Assembly (NCBI GenBank): GCA_003279685.1
Contig: QCHA01000001.1
Coordinates: forward strand, 186,001 to 250,000
DNA length: 64,000 bases
Direction of reading: 5' to 3'
DNA from: Pelagibacteraceae bacterium AG-390-L03
GTDB lineage: Bacteria; Pseudomonadota; Alphaproteobacteria; Pelagibacterales; Pelagibacteraceae
Positions 1 through 8,929 of this stretch are shown here, in pieces. Position numbers and translations under genes: made by a program. The notes under the pieces are model-generated. The model was not told the DNA's origin. It searched no databases and saw only the letters and a list, made by a program, of their open reading frames with translations. Every line of letters begins with the position of its first letter. Positions within the stretch are counted from its first letter, which is position 1.

Positions 1-191
1 CCTCATCTATTGGAACAGCGTTCAAATTAAGCACAGAATTAGTCGCTGCGGTAGCAGTTGGGGCAATTATTGGGTTTATTTTTGATAAGACCTTTGGTAC
101 TACACCCTGGTTTATATTAATATTTTTTTTTGTTGGTGTGGTTGCTGGAATAACCAATGTAATCAGGTCTGCAAAAAAAATGCAAAAATAG
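1..191 (+). CDS. atpI: ATP synthase protein I, C-terminal part (cut by window start)
   Basis: The reading frame is open from the window edge to a TAG at 189-191. It encodes about 62 residues with the AtpI pattern GTAFKLSTELVAA, a first hydrophobic segment, a short FDKTFGTTPW turn and a second hydrophobic segment ending in a basic tail (RSAKKMQK). AtpI is a small membrane protein that helps assemble the c-ring or bring Mg2+ to the Fo sector. Here it is the first visible gene of an alphaproteobacterial Fo operon, nine bases before atpB. Its start lies outside the window. The pattern and the position agree, so the call is fairly secure despite the truncation. Confidence 0.85.
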   Translation, partial: SSIGTAFKLSTELVAAVAVGAIIGFIFDKTFGTTPWFILIFFFVGVVAGITNVIRSAKKMQK

Positions 192-200
192 AAAAATTTT

Positions 201-935
201 ATGGCAGCAAACCCGATGACCCAATTCAATGTTTATAGAATTGGACCAGAAATTAAAGTAGGAGCATTTGATATCTCGTTTACAAACGCAAGTTTGTTTA
301 TGATTATAAGTTCTGTTGCAATTTTATTAATTTTTAATCTTGGTTCTAAAAAAAATTCATTACTTCCAAATAAAATTCAACTTTTAGCAGAACTTAGTTA
401 CACGTTTGTATCAAAAATGATAAGTGATACCGCAGGATCAAAAGCAAAACCATATTTTGCATTTATATTTTCTCTTTTTATGTTTGTACTATTTTGTAAC
501 ATGTTTGGAATGATACCTTATACTTTTACTGTAACTAGTCATATCATAGTGACATTTGTCTTAGCAGCATTTATTTTTATTGGGGTGACTGTAATTGGTT
601 TTATGAAACATGGTTTAGGTTATTTAAAATTATTTGTTCCTAGTGGGGTACCAGCAGTGTTACTTCCCTTAATAGTAGTAATTGAGATTATTTCTTACTT
701 AAGTAGACCAGTTAGTTTATCAGTTAGATTATTTGCTAATATGATGGCGGGTCATACAATGATGAAAGTTTTCGGAGGCTTTGTGATAAGTCTTGGAATA
801 GTTGGTGGATGGCTTCCACTGAGTTTTTCGGTTGCATTAACAGGTTTGGAGATATTAGTTGCTTTTCTTCAAGCATACGTTTTTGCAATTTTAACCTGCA
901 TCTATTTAAATGATGCATTAAATTTACACCATTAA
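201..935 (+). CDS. atpB: F0F1 ATP synthase subunit a
   Basis: This 244-residue membrane protein is Fo subunit a, which forms the two proton half-channels against the c-ring in the inner membrane. The diagnostic segment SLSVRLFANMMAGH lies at about 172-185. Arg176 corresponds to the essential arginine of the family. There are five to six hydrophobic segments and a C-terminal helix rich in Leu and Ala ending YLNDALNLHH. Length matches alphaproteobacterial AtpB. It follows atpI by nine bases and precedes atpE by 18, as expected for an atpI-B-E-F'-F operon. Upstream sequence is A-rich without a clear Shine-Dalgarno, but the ATG fits the family N-terminus. Confidence 0.97.
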   Translation: MAANPMTQFNVYRIGPEIKVGAFDISFTNASLFMIISSVAILLIFNLGSKKNSLLPNKIQLLAELSYTFVSKMISDTAGSKAKPYFAFIFSLFMFVLFCNMFGMIPYTFTVTSHIIVTFVLAAFIFIGVTVIGFMKHGLGYLKLFVPSGVPAVLLPLIVVIEIISYLSRPVSLSVRLFANMMAGHTMMKVFGGFVISLGIVGGWLPLSFSVALTGLEILVAFLQAYVFAILTCIYLNDALNLHH

Positions 936-942
936 TTAACAT

Positions 943-948
943 AGGAGG
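943..948 (+). promoter_or_regulatory. Strong Shine-Dalgarno of atpE
   Basis: AGGAGG lies five bases before the atpE ATG at 954. Most genes in this window have no recognisable ribosome site, so a perfect one here fits the need for many c subunits per ATP synthase. Confidence 0.8.
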
Positions 949-953
949 ATATA

Positions 954-1181
954 ATGGAATTAGAAGCAGCAAAAATGATCGGAGCAGGTTTAGCAGCAAT
1001 AGCTTTAGCTGGTGCCGGTGTTGGTATCGGAATAATTTTTGGAAACTATTTGTCAGGAGCAATGAGAAACCCTTCTGCAGCACAAAAGCAGTTTCCTAAT
1101 TTGCTTTTAGGTTTTGCACTTGCAGAAGCAACAGGATTATTTGGATTAGTAGTAGCGTTAATCATTCTTTTTGCATTTTAA
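954..1181 (+). CDS. atpE: F0F1 ATP synthase subunit c
   Basis: This 75-residue hairpin protein forms the rotating c-ring of Fo. Helix one is Gly/Ala-rich (AGAGVGIG at 20-26), the polar loop carries RNPSA at 38-42, and helix two carries the proton-binding carboxylate Glu58 in ALAEATGLFG. The flanking residues look like the proton-type alphaproteobacterial subunit and show no full sodium-binding set. The gene sits between atpB and atpF' and has the strongest ribosome site of the operon, which suits its high stoichiometry. Length is normal for the family. Confidence 0.97.
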   Translation: MELEAAKMIGAGLAAIALAGAGVGIGIIFGNYLSGAMRNPSAAQKQFPNLLLGFALAEATGLFGLVVALIILFAF

Positions 1182-1186
1182 ATTTA

Positions 1187-1777
1187 ATGATTAAAAAAAT
1201 ATATTTTCAGTCAATATTTTTTAGTTTCCTATTTTCTATGGAAGCTTTTTCAGCTGAAAGCGGTGGTATGCCTCAATTAAATCCTGAATTTTGGATTTCA
1301 CAGATTTTTTGGCTAACACTTACATTTGGAATTCTGTATTTAGTTTTATCCAAACTAATACTACCAAAAATAAGTGCAAATCTAGAGTCACGTAAATCAC
1401 AGATATTAGAAAATATTGAGGCTGCAGAGAAACAGAGAGAAGATAGTGAGACAAAGCTAAAAGATTATGAGGAAATTATTTCCAAAAGTAGACTTGATGC
1501 AAAAACTATCTTCAATCAAGCTAGAGAAAAAGCATTAAAGGACATTAATGCTAAAAGAGAGGTTCTAGATAAACAAATTGATGATGAAATTATTAAAGCT
1601 GAACAAGAAATAAAGATCTTAAGACAGAATGCGCCTGATAAGATTAATAAGATAGCAATTGAAACATCCTCTGAACTAGTGCAAAAACTTATTGGTGCTG
1701 AAATAAATAATAGCAGCATATCTGCAATTGTTGATGATTTGTCTAGAAGAAATGGAGATAAATATTATGGCAATTGA
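1187..1777 (+). CDS. atpF': F0F1 ATP synthase subunit b'
   Basis: This 196-residue peripheral stalk subunit has a hydrophobic leader (about 1-23, ending AFSAES) and then a membrane segment at about 36-60. The rest is a long charged helix expected to form the right-handed coiled coil with subunit b. Having two different b-type genes in tandem is typical of Alphaproteobacteria and phototrophs. It starts five bases after atpE, and its 3' end overlaps the likely atpF start by 11 bases. The extra N-terminal hydrophobic leader is common in alphaproteobacterial b' proteins. Which of the two tandem genes is b' rests on that leader and on gene order. Confidence 0.88.
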   Translation: MIKKIYFQSIFFSFLFSMEAFSAESGGMPQLNPEFWISQIFWLTLTFGILYLVLSKLILPKISANLESRKSQILENIEAAEKQREDSETKLKDYEEIISKSRLDAKTIFNQAREKALKDINAKREVLDKQIDDEIIKAEQEIKILRQNAPDKINKIAIETSSELVQKLIGAEINNSSISAIVDDLSRRNGDKYYGN

Positions 1778-2264
1778 TGCAACATTTTGGGTAGCAGTAT
1801 CATTCGTAATTTTTTTTGGAGGCTTAATTTATCTTAAGATCCCTCAAAAAATTACTGAAATGTTAGATAAAATGATTTTTGACATAAAAAATGAGATTGA
1901 TGAAAGTGAAAAATTAAGAACAGAGGCAAAAACGTTACTAGATAATGCGCAGAATAAATTAGATACCGCTCAATCTGTTAGTAACGAAATTCTTGATGAG
2001 GCTAAAAAAGACTCTGAAAAATTAATGATTGAATTAAATGACAAATTTCACAAATCATCAGAAATTAAAAAGAATTTAGCTGAAAATAAGATAAGTCAAA
2101 TGAAAGAGGCAGCTATTAAAGAAATAAAAGATGCTTCAATTAAAATAGCAGTAGACTCTGTAAAAAAGATTATCACAACATCAGTTGATAAATCTAAACT
2201 TGATGCCGTGTTTCAAAAAAATTTAGATGAAACTAAAGAAGAATTAAAAAAAATTAATTCATAA
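1767..2264 (+). CDS. atpF: F0F1 ATP synthase subunit b
   Basis: The product has one N-terminal membrane segment (IDATFWVAVSFVIFFGGL) followed by about 130 residues of charged amphipathic helix, the usual form of subunit b. The frame is open further upstream to a TTG at 1728. The ATG at 1767 is preferred because it gives the family N-terminus MAIDATFW and has GGAG ten bases upstream. The result is 165 residues, overlapping atpF' by 11 bases. It is the last Fo gene; the F1 genes are not in the window, as expected where Fo and F1 operons are separate. Confidence 0.9.
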   Translation: MAIDATFWVAVSFVIFFGGLIYLKIPQKITEMLDKMIFDIKNEIDESEKLRTEAKTLLDNAQNKLDTAQSVSNEILDEAKKDSEKLMIELNDKFHKSSEIKKNLAENKISQMKEAAIKEIKDASIKIAVDSVKKIITTSVDKSKLDAVFQKNLDETKEELKKINS

Positions 2265-2303
2265 TACTCTTACAATTTTCCCAAAAAACTATAAATTATA
2301 AAA

Positions 2304-3764
2304 ATGATTTCTATAGTTATTGGCTCTGGTTTTGGTGGAATCGCAGCAGCACTACGCCTTAAAGCAAAAGGTCACGAAGTTACATTAATTGAAAAGCATC
2401 AAGATCTTGGAGGTAGGGCAAGGGTATTTAGAAAAAATGGATTTATATTTGATGGTGGCCCGACTGTAATTACTGCTCCATATTTAATTAATGAATTATT
2501 TGAATTATTTAAGAAAGACCCAAAAGATTATATTGAACTATCTCCTTTAAAAATTTGGTATCAATTTATTTTTGAAGATAAATCTAAATTCAATTATTCA
2601 GGTAACGAAAATGAAATGAAAGCTCAAATTGAGGAATTAAATAAAGACGATGTGCAAGGTTATGAAAAATTAGTAAATTTTACAAAAAAAATTTTTGATA
2701 AAGGATTTACAGAACTTGCTGATGTCCCTTTTGATAAGCCATTTGTGATGATGCAACAACTTCCTGCTTTATTAAAACTGAAAAGTTACAAATCTGTCTT
2801 CTCTTTAGTGTCTTCATATATAAAAAATGAAAAATTAAGAAGAATGCTAAGCATGCATCCACTTTTAGTTGGGGGAAATCCTTTTACCACAACTTCGATC
2901 TATGGATTAATTCTTTACTTAGAAAAAAAATGGGGAATTCATTATTCAATGGGTGGAACTGGAAACATAATAAAAGGTTTTGAGAAGTTAATGAGCGAAG
3001 TTGGCATAAAAGTAATTAAAGGTAATGAAGTTAGAAAAATTATTTCAAATAATAATAAAATTACTGGTGTTCAGTTGAGTAATAATGATATTTTAAATGT
3101 TGATAATATTATCTGTAATGCTGATCCTCCAGCTGTCTATGAAAAACTACTAGATGAAAAAAGTAATAATTCAGTCTTATTTAAATGGAAAAAAAATAGA
3201 ATGGAATATTCTATGGGACTATTTGTTTATTATTTTGGAACCAAAAAAATTTATGAAAATGTTGAGCATCACACTATAAAATTTGGTAATAAGTATAAAG
3301 AACATCTCGATGACATATTTAATAAAAAAAAACTAAACGACGACATCAGCTATTATCTTCATAGACCGTCAGCTACAGATAAATCTATGGCTCCTGAAGG
3401 AAATGATTGTTTTTATGTTTTAGTTCCTGTTCCCAATAACCAGTCTGGAATTGATTGGAAAATAGAAGGAGAGAAGATGAAAAAGTTAATTATAGATAAA
3501 ATGGAAAAGGATCTGATGCCAAATCTTAAAGAAAATATAGTTGAAGACTTTTACTTAACACCAGATTATTTTGAAGAAGACTTAAATACAAAATATGGTT
3601 CTGGATTTTCTATACAACCAAAATTCACTCAATCAGCTTATTTTAGGTTTCATAACAAGTCAGAAATTTATGAAGGTCTTTATTTTGTTGGTGCTGGCAC
3701 ACATCCAGGAGCTGGTGTTCCAGGAGTTTTATCATCTGCAAAGGTGTTAGATAAAATTATATAA
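2304..3764 (+). CDS. crtI: Phytoene desaturase (lycopene-forming)
   Basis: This 486-residue FAD enzyme converts phytoene to lycopene by successive desaturations. The N-terminal dinucleotide site is visible (VIGSGFGGIAAALRL, then LIEKHQDLGGRA and FDGGPT). The C-terminal CrtI signature YFVGAGTHPGAGVPGVLSSA is also present. It begins only 39 bases after atpF in the same direction, with no terminator between them, and shares TAATG with crtB. With crtB, crtY and blh it makes a complete phytoene-to-retinal route. No GGPP synthase (crtE) is present here, so the C20 precursor must come from elsewhere. Confidence 0.96.
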   Translation: MISIVIGSGFGGIAAALRLKAKGHEVTLIEKHQDLGGRARVFRKNGFIFDGGPTVITAPYLINELFELFKKDPKDYIELSPLKIWYQFIFEDKSKFNYSGNENEMKAQIEELNKDDVQGYEKLVNFTKKIFDKGFTELADVPFDKPFVMMQQLPALLKLKSYKSVFSLVSSYIKNEKLRRMLSMHPLLVGGNPFTTTSIYGLILYLEKKWGIHYSMGGTGNIIKGFEKLMSEVGIKVIKGNEVRKIISNNNKITGVQLSNNDILNVDNIICNADPPAVYEKLLDEKSNNSVLFKWKKNRMEYSMGLFVYYFGTKKIYENVEHHTIKFGNKYKEHLDDIFNKKKLNDDISYYLHRPSATDKSMAPEGNDCFYVLVPVPNNQSGIDWKIEGEKMKKLIIDKMEKDLMPNLKENIVEDFYLTPDYFEEDLNTKYGSGFSIQPKFTQSAYFRFHNKSEIYEGLYFVGAGTHPGAGVPGVLSSAKVLDKII

Positions 3765-4615
3765 TGACAAATCAAAACTACCTGTCAATTTATGCTAAGT
3801 CTTTTAATTGGGCAGGTTTTTTTCTCCCAAAACAGACTTATCAGAAGTGTTCAGCTTTGTACGATTTTTGTAGAGTCGCAGACAATATAGCTGACGATAA
3901 TGATACAATTGAATCTAAGAAAAATAAATTTAAGAACTTTGAAAGTAATTTTAATAATAAAAATTTTGATGATCCTATCATTAAAAATATGTGGGATCTT
4001 GTAGATGAATTCAATATTTCATTAATAATTATTAACGATTTATTTGAAGGCATTAAATCTGATATAAAAGAAAAAGTAAAATTAAACTCAAAAAAAGAGC
4101 TATTAATTTACTCATACAGAGTTGCTGGAACAGTTGGTCTATTAATGGCAAAAATTCTTAAAGTAAGTAAAAAAAGTTCGTTAATGTCAGCAATTGATTT
4201 GGGAATAGCAATGCAATTAACAAATATATCAAGAGATGTAGTTGAAGATTTAAATAATAATAGATCTTATATAAATGAAAATTTTGAAGAAATTAAATCT
4301 ACCTTAATACTTGCAGAAAAATTTTATGAAAACTCTTTTCACTCAATTAATAAAATACCTATAAGCTTTAGATTTGCTATCTTAGTAGCAAGAAGAGTAT
4401 ATAAAAAAATTGGATATAAAATTTTAAAAAAGAAAAATTTAGAAAATTATAAAAAATCTGGAAAAATTTATGTTTCTAACCTTGAAAAAGTAATTGAAAC
4501 TTTTCTTTCTGTTTTTGACCTAATTAAATTAGTATTAATAGATAAAAATGATGATCATATCGTACATGATCATTCATTAATTAACGAGGAATTAAATTTA
4601 GATGAAAGAATTTGA
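3764..4615 (+). CDS. crtB: Phytoene synthase
   Basis: This 283-residue squalene/phytoene synthase family enzyme condenses two GGPP molecules into phytoene. Both Asp-rich substrate sites are visible: DFCRVADNIADDND near residue 29, and the second in NISRDVVEDLNNNR near residue 154. Its start overlaps the crtI stop by one base and its end overlaps crtY by 14 bases, so the cassette is probably translationally coupled. The length fits the family and no disrupted motif is seen. Confidence 0.96.
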   Translation: MTNQNYLSIYAKSFNWAGFFLPKQTYQKCSALYDFCRVADNIADDNDTIESKKNKFKNFESNFNNKNFDDPIIKNMWDLVDEFNISLIIINDLFEGIKSDIKEKVKLNSKKELLIYSYRVAGTVGLLMAKILKVSKKSSLMSAIDLGIAMQLTNISRDVVEDLNNNRSYINENFEEIKSTLILAEKFYENSFHSINKIPISFRFAILVARRVYKKIGYKILKKKNLENYKKSGKIYVSNLEKVIETFLSVFDLIKLVLIDKNDDHIVHDHSLINEELNLDERI

Positions 4616-5666
4616 TTATATAATAATTGGAGGTGGTTGTGCTGGACTTTCTTTGGCTTATGAATTGGATTTACATTTTAAATTAAAAGATAAAACTTTA
4701 GCAATTGTTGAACCTAGAGAAGAATATAAAAAAGATAAAACATGGTCTTTTTGGAAAGTTTCACCTCATAACTTTGAAGACTGTATTAAAAAAAGTTGGG
4801 ATAATTTTACAATCAACATTCCAAGTCATCTTAAACATATTGACTGTAAAAATATGCCCTATCAAACAATTGATAGTGGTTTGTTTTATCAAAAGATAAT
4901 TGATAAAATAAAACAAAATACCAACATCAATTTTTTTAAAAATATTAATGAAGTAAATACAAAGAATTCTTTCATTTTTAATAGTGTAAGTGACACAGTA
5001 GATAATAAAAGTAGTTTATGGCAACACTTTTCTGGCATAGAAATTGAAACAAGCAAAGATTTTTTTGATGAAAAAATATTCAACTTAATGGATTTTGATT
5101 GTGATCAAAAAAATAGTGTGCATTTTTTTTATACACTACCCTTCTCAAAAACAAAGGCACTTATAGAAACTACTTGGATTTCAGATCTTAATAACACTTC
5201 ATTAAATGATTATGATATTCAATTAAAAGATTATGTTGAAAATAAACTAAAGATTAAAAATTATAAGATTAATTATAAGGAAACTGGAGCTATTCCTTTA
5301 TTTCATCCAAATAATATTAAAAAAATAAATCAAATTGAGATCGGTACTGCTGGAGGCATGACAAGGCTAAGTACTGGATATACATTTTTAAACATTCAAG
5401 AACAAAGCAAATATATTAGAGAAAATATAGAAAATATTAAGGATACAAAAATTTTTTCAATAAAGAAAAAATATGAATTTTTAGATAATATTTTTTTAAA
5501 AGTTTTAAAAAAAAATCCTGAAAGAATGGCACAAATATTTTATAAAATGTTTAATGGTTCTCCAAAAACAGTTATAAATTTTTTATCTAATAAAAGTAAT
5601 ATTTTAGAGGATATTTCTATAATTGCTAAAATGCCTAAATTTGTTTTTTTAAAACAATTATTTTAA
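4602..5666 (+). CDS. crtY: Lycopene beta-cyclase
   Basis: This 354-residue enzyme has the N-terminal nucleotide-binding motif IIGGGCAGLSLAYEL and the CrtY-type segment KTWSFWK near residue 45. A later stretch (IGTAGGMTRLSTGYTF) matches the conserved region of bacterial CrtY lycopene cyclases. It closes both ends of lycopene to give beta-carotene, the substrate of Blh encoded two bases downstream. The gene is very A-rich with long A and T runs. Its position between crtB and blh supports the call. Confidence 0.93.
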   Translation: MKEFDYIIIGGGCAGLSLAYELDLHFKLKDKTLAIVEPREEYKKDKTWSFWKVSPHNFEDCIKKSWDNFTINIPSHLKHIDCKNMPYQTIDSGLFYQKIIDKIKQNTNINFFKNINEVNTKNSFIFNSVSDTVDNKSSLWQHFSGIEIETSKDFFDEKIFNLMDFDCDQKNSVHFFYTLPFSKTKALIETTWISDLNNTSLNDYDIQLKDYVENKLKIKNYKINYKETGAIPLFHPNNIKKINQIEIGTAGGMTRLSTGYTFLNIQEQSKYIRENIENIKDTKIFSIKKKYEFLDNIFLKVLKKNPERMAQIFYKMFNGSPKTVINFLSNKSNILEDISIIAKMPKFVFLKQLF

Positions 5667-5668
5667 AT

Positions 5669-6604
5669 ATGAATAATGAAATTAAAAAAATAAATCTAAC
5701 TCATTCTTTTATTTTTTTTTTATTTTCAAATATTTTTTCAGTAATAATTTTTAAATTAAATAATTTTAATATCTCTCCATTAATATGTTTATTATTAATA
5801 TTAACTATTGGCGTATCTCATGGATCTTTAGACCACGTTAAAGGTAAAAAACTTTTTAATATTCTTAATATTAATAAAATTTCTATCTTTTATTTTTCTT
5901 ATATTTTAGTTGCTATTTTGGTTATAATTATATGGATAATAATACCTTTCATTTCTTTGATGATTTTTTTATTTGTTGCCTCTTATCACTTTGGCAAAGA
6001 AGATACTCAATTTTTAATAAATAAAAATTCTTATTTTAATCAAATACTTTTTTTCTTAAAAGGTTTGTTAATAATTGTTGCACCAATGTTTTTTCATTTT
6101 GAAGAAACAATAGCTATTTTTAAATTGTTATTAGTTGATAATGAAATTTTTTATACTACCTTGGAATTTATAGAAGTTTACAAGATATTGGCTATAGCAA
6201 TTACCTTAAGTTCCTTATCTAGTATTTTTTTATTTTTAAGAAAATTTGAGATTAAAAAATTTATAGTTTTTTTTGACTATTTTTCAATTTTGATCTTAAA
6301 TTATTATCTAACACCTTTAGTTGCATTTACAGTTTATTTTTGTTTTTTACATTCAATTAGACACAGCATTACGCTTATTTATGAAATAGACAAAAATAAT
6401 TTTAAAAATGGTCTGAAAGTATTTAGCCAAAAAGCTTTACCTTTAACTGTTTTAACTACTATTTTTTGCTTAATTGGTCTTTATCTATTAAATAATAACT
6501 ATGATTTTGATAGCTCAATATTAAAAATAATATTTATAGGTTTGGCGTCTTTAACCTTTCCACATATATTGCTGGAATATTTTCTTGAAAAAAATGAAAA
6601 ATAA
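5669..6604 (+). CDS. blh: Beta-carotene 15,15'-dioxygenase, Brp/Blh family
   Basis: This 311-residue multi-spanning membrane protein cleaves beta-carotene into two retinals. Conserved histidines expected to bind iron are visible in GVSHGSLDH (near residue 49), ASYHFGKED (near 107) and FLHSIRHS (near 228). There are eight or nine hydrophobic segments. It is the last gene of the crt cassette and overlaps ispH by 20 bases. Retinal is the chromophore of proteorhodopsin; no rhodopsin gene is in the window, so it must lie elsewhere if present. Confidence 0.93.
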   Translation: MNNEIKKINLTHSFIFFLFSNIFSVIIFKLNNFNISPLICLLLILTIGVSHGSLDHVKGKKLFNILNINKISIFYFSYILVAILVIIIWIIIPFISLMIFLFVASYHFGKEDTQFLINKNSYFNQILFFLKGLLIIVAPMFFHFEETIAIFKLLLVDNEIFYTTLEFIEVYKILAIAITLSSLSSIFLFLRKFEIKKFIVFFDYFSILILNYYLTPLVAFTVYFCFLHSIRHSITLIYEIDKNNFKNGLKVFSQKALPLTVLTTIFCLIGLYLLNNNYDFDSSILKIIFIGLASLTFPHILLEYFLEKNEK

Positions 6605-7538
6605 ACAATTAAAAATTTTATTATCTGCACCACGTGGTTTTTGTGCAGGTGTAGAGAGGGCTATCGAAATTGTTGAAAAATCAATTCAAAAATTTGGAGC
6701 TCCCGTTTATGTTCGTCACGAAATTGTTCACAACAAATATGTTGTTGATGATTTAAAGAATAAAGGTGCAGTATTTGTTGAAGAGCTTGAAGAAATTGAA
6801 GATAAATCAAGACCAGTTATTTTTTCCGCTCATGGAGTCCCAAAAAAAATTCCTGATGATGCAAAAAATTATAAAATGACTTATGTGGATGCTACTTGTC
6901 CATTGGTTTCTAAAGTACATAGAGAAGCTGAGAATCTTAATAAAGCTGGATATCACATAATATTAATAGGTCATCAAAATCATCCTGAAGTCGTAGGCAC
7001 AATGGGTCAATTGCCTGTTGGAGCTATTGATCTTATTCAAAATGAAAATGAAGCAAAAAATTATAAGAATAATGGAGATAAAAAAATAGCATTTGTCACA
7101 CAGACAACTTTATCTGTAGATGACACCCATGAGATGATAAAAATTTTAAAAAATAGATTTCCAGATATACGTGAACCATCAAAAGAAGATATTTGTTATG
7201 CAACGACTAATAGACAAATGGCAGTTAAAAATATTGCAAAAAAATGTGATATGTTTTTTGTAATTGGCAGCAGAAACTCTTCTAACTCCGTGAGACTTGT
7301 TGAGGTAGCTAAAAAGTCAGGCTGCATTAACTCAATACTAATTCATTCTGAAAGCAAAATTCCATATGACCAAATTCAAAACTCAAATACTATTGGAATC
7401 TCATCTGGTGCATCAGCACCAGAAATTTTGGTAAAAAATTTTATTAATGATTTAAAAAATAGATTTACTATAAGTATAGATGAAGTAGAAATAATTAAAG
7501 AAAACGTAGTATTTAAAATCCCAAAAAAATTAAATTAA
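6585..7538 (+). CDS. ispH: 4-hydroxy-3-methylbut-2-enyl diphosphate reductase
   Basis: This 317-residue 4Fe-4S enzyme catalyses the last step of the MEP pathway, giving IPP and DMAPP. The three cluster cysteines are at 20 (APRGFCAGVERA), 105 (DATCPLV) and 204 (EDICYATTNR). Other family patterns are RHEIVHN, SAHGVP and GHQNHPEV. An in-frame ATG at 6594 would shorten it by three residues; both starts lie inside the end of blh. Its place directly after the retinal genes puts isoprenoid supply next to isoprenoid use. ispH-thrB-rnhA is also an old alphaproteobacterial gene order. Confidence 0.97.
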   Translation: MKKMKNKQLKILLSAPRGFCAGVERAIEIVEKSIQKFGAPVYVRHEIVHNKYVVDDLKNKGAVFVEELEEIEDKSRPVIFSAHGVPKKIPDDAKNYKMTYVDATCPLVSKVHREAENLNKAGYHIILIGHQNHPEVVGTMGQLPVGAIDLIQNENEAKNYKNNGDKKIAFVTQTTLSVDDTHEMIKILKNRFPDIREPSKEDICYATTNRQMAVKNIAKKCDMFFVIGSRNSSNSVRLVEVAKKSGCINSILIHSESKIPYDQIQNSNTIGISSGASAPEILVKNFINDLKNRFTISIDEVEIIKENVVFKIPKKLN

Positions 7539-8504
7539 ATGGCTGTTTATACAAAAATAAATAAAGAAGATATTTCTATAATAAATAAAAAGTTTGATAT
7601 TGAAAAAATTATTAGTTTTCAGGGTATTAAAAAGGGAATTGAAAATACAAATTATTTATTAAAATCAAAAAATAATAAATTTATTTTAACAATTTTTGAA
7701 AAAAGAGTTTCCAATAGAGAAATCCCTTTTTTCATGAAATTAATGGACAAATTAAATGATTCTAAGATTAATTGCCCTAAACCTTTAAAAAATAATAACG
7801 GAAGCTATTTAATAAAATTAAAAAATAAAACTGCATGCATTGTTTCTTTCCTGCAAGGAAAAGATAAAGATAAACTTAATTTAAAAAATTGTTTTGAAGT
7901 TGGTAAGATAATTGCACAAATGCACTCTATTACTAAAAATATTGGAATAACTAGAAAAAACTCTATGGGTATTAAAAATTTAGATCCTTTACTTAAAAGT
8001 ATAAAATTTAAATCTAAGAAGTTTAATAATTTAGAAAAGTTTTTAAAAAATAATCTAAAAGATATTAAAAAAAACTGGCCAAAAAAATTACCAAATGGGA
8101 TTATTCATGGTGATTTATTTATAGATAATATTTTTTTTAAAAATAATAAACTTTCAGGAATTATTGATTTTTATTTTGCTGCAAATGATTATTTTATGTA
8201 CGAATTAGCTATTTGTATTAATGCACTTTGTTTTGATAAAAAAAAATCAAAATTTAAAATTGATAGATTAAAAATAAAAAATTTAATTAGAGGATATGAG
8301 AGTATTAAAAAAATTTCTCTTAAGGAAAAAAAATCATTAAATATTTTATGTCGAGGTGCTGCAATGAGATATTTACTTACTAGACTTTATGATTATTCAA
8401 ATACACCCAAAACTGCATTAATAAAAATTAAAGATCCTAATGAATATTATCAGAAGCTTATTACACATAACAGTTTGATTTCTTATAAAGATTATTTTAT
8501 TTAA
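7539..8504 (+). CDS. thrB: Homoserine kinase (choline-kinase fold type)
   Basis: This 321-residue protein belongs to the aminoglycoside/choline kinase-fold ThrB family of proteobacteria, not to the GHMP kinases. The catalytic segment NGIIHGDLFIDNIFF and the metal-binding LSGIIDFYFA lie at about 187-215. It phosphorylates homoserine for threonine synthesis; threonine synthase is encoded at 9406-10785 on the other strand. It starts directly after the ispH stop and overlaps rnhA by one base. The gene has a high lysine and asparagine content like its neighbours. Confidence 0.92.
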   Translation: MAVYTKINKEDISIINKKFDIEKIISFQGIKKGIENTNYLLKSKNNKFILTIFEKRVSNREIPFFMKLMDKLNDSKINCPKPLKNNNGSYLIKLKNKTACIVSFLQGKDKDKLNLKNCFEVGKIIAQMHSITKNIGITRKNSMGIKNLDPLLKSIKFKSKKFNNLEKFLKNNLKDIKKNWPKKLPNGIIHGDLFIDNIFFKNNKLSGIIDFYFAANDYFMYELAICINALCFDKKKSKFKIDRLKIKNLIRGYESIKKISLKEKKSLNILCRGAAMRYLLTRLYDYSNTPKTALIKIKDPNEYYQKLITHNSLISYKDYFI

Positions 8505-8929
8505 TGATTAAGATTTACACAGATGGTTCGTGCTTAACAAATCCTGGAGATGGAGGTTGGGCAGCAATTATAATTATAGATGGTGAAGCTAAAGAGATTA
8601 GTGGAAGTGAAAAAGATACCACAAATAATAGAATGGAGCTTTTAGCTCCCATTAATGCTTTGAAAGAAATGAAACAAAATGAACAAATTGAAATCTATAC
8701 AGATTCTCAATATGTTAAGCTTGGAATAACTGATTGGATTAATAAGTGGGTTCTAAACAACTGGAAAACTTCAAAAAAAGAGGATGTAAAAAATAAAGAT
8801 CTATGGATCGAGCTTTATAATTTGAATGAAACTTTTGATATTAAATGGAATTGGGTAAAAGCTCATGCTGGCAATACAATGAATGAAAAAGTTGACCAAT
8901 TAGCTAAAAAAGCATCAATTTTAAAATAA
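8504..8929 (+). CDS. rnhA: Ribonuclease HI
   Basis: This 141-residue RNase H1 cleaves RNA in RNA-DNA hybrids during replication. Catalytic acidic residues are visible in IYTDGSC (Asp7), NRMELLAP (Glu), IYTDSQY (Asp) and KVDQLAKKA (Asp). The histidine-bearing VKAHAGNTMNEKVD segment is also present. It is the last gene of the ispH-thrB-rnhA group. Its 3' end overlaps the oppositely oriented peroxiredoxin gene by nine bases, leaving no space for a separate terminator. Confidence 0.96.
   Translation: MIKIYTDGSCLTNPGDGGWAAIIIIDGEAKEISGSEKDTTNNRMELLAPINALKEMKQNEQIEIYTDSQYVKLGITDWINKWVLNNWKTSKKEDVKNKDLWIELYNLNETFDIKWNWVKAHAGNTMNEKVDQLAKKASILK

Noticed and set aside
736..1083. Open frame of 115 codons on the minus strand across atpB and atpE
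   Set aside because: It is fully antisense to two well-conserved Fo genes, crosses both and has a biased, leucine-rich composition typical of the opposite strand.
1728..1766. Upstream TTG or ATG starts for ATP synthase subunit b
   Set aside because: They would place 13 extra residues from the atpF' overlap before the family N-terminus; the ATG at 1767 has GGAG in position.
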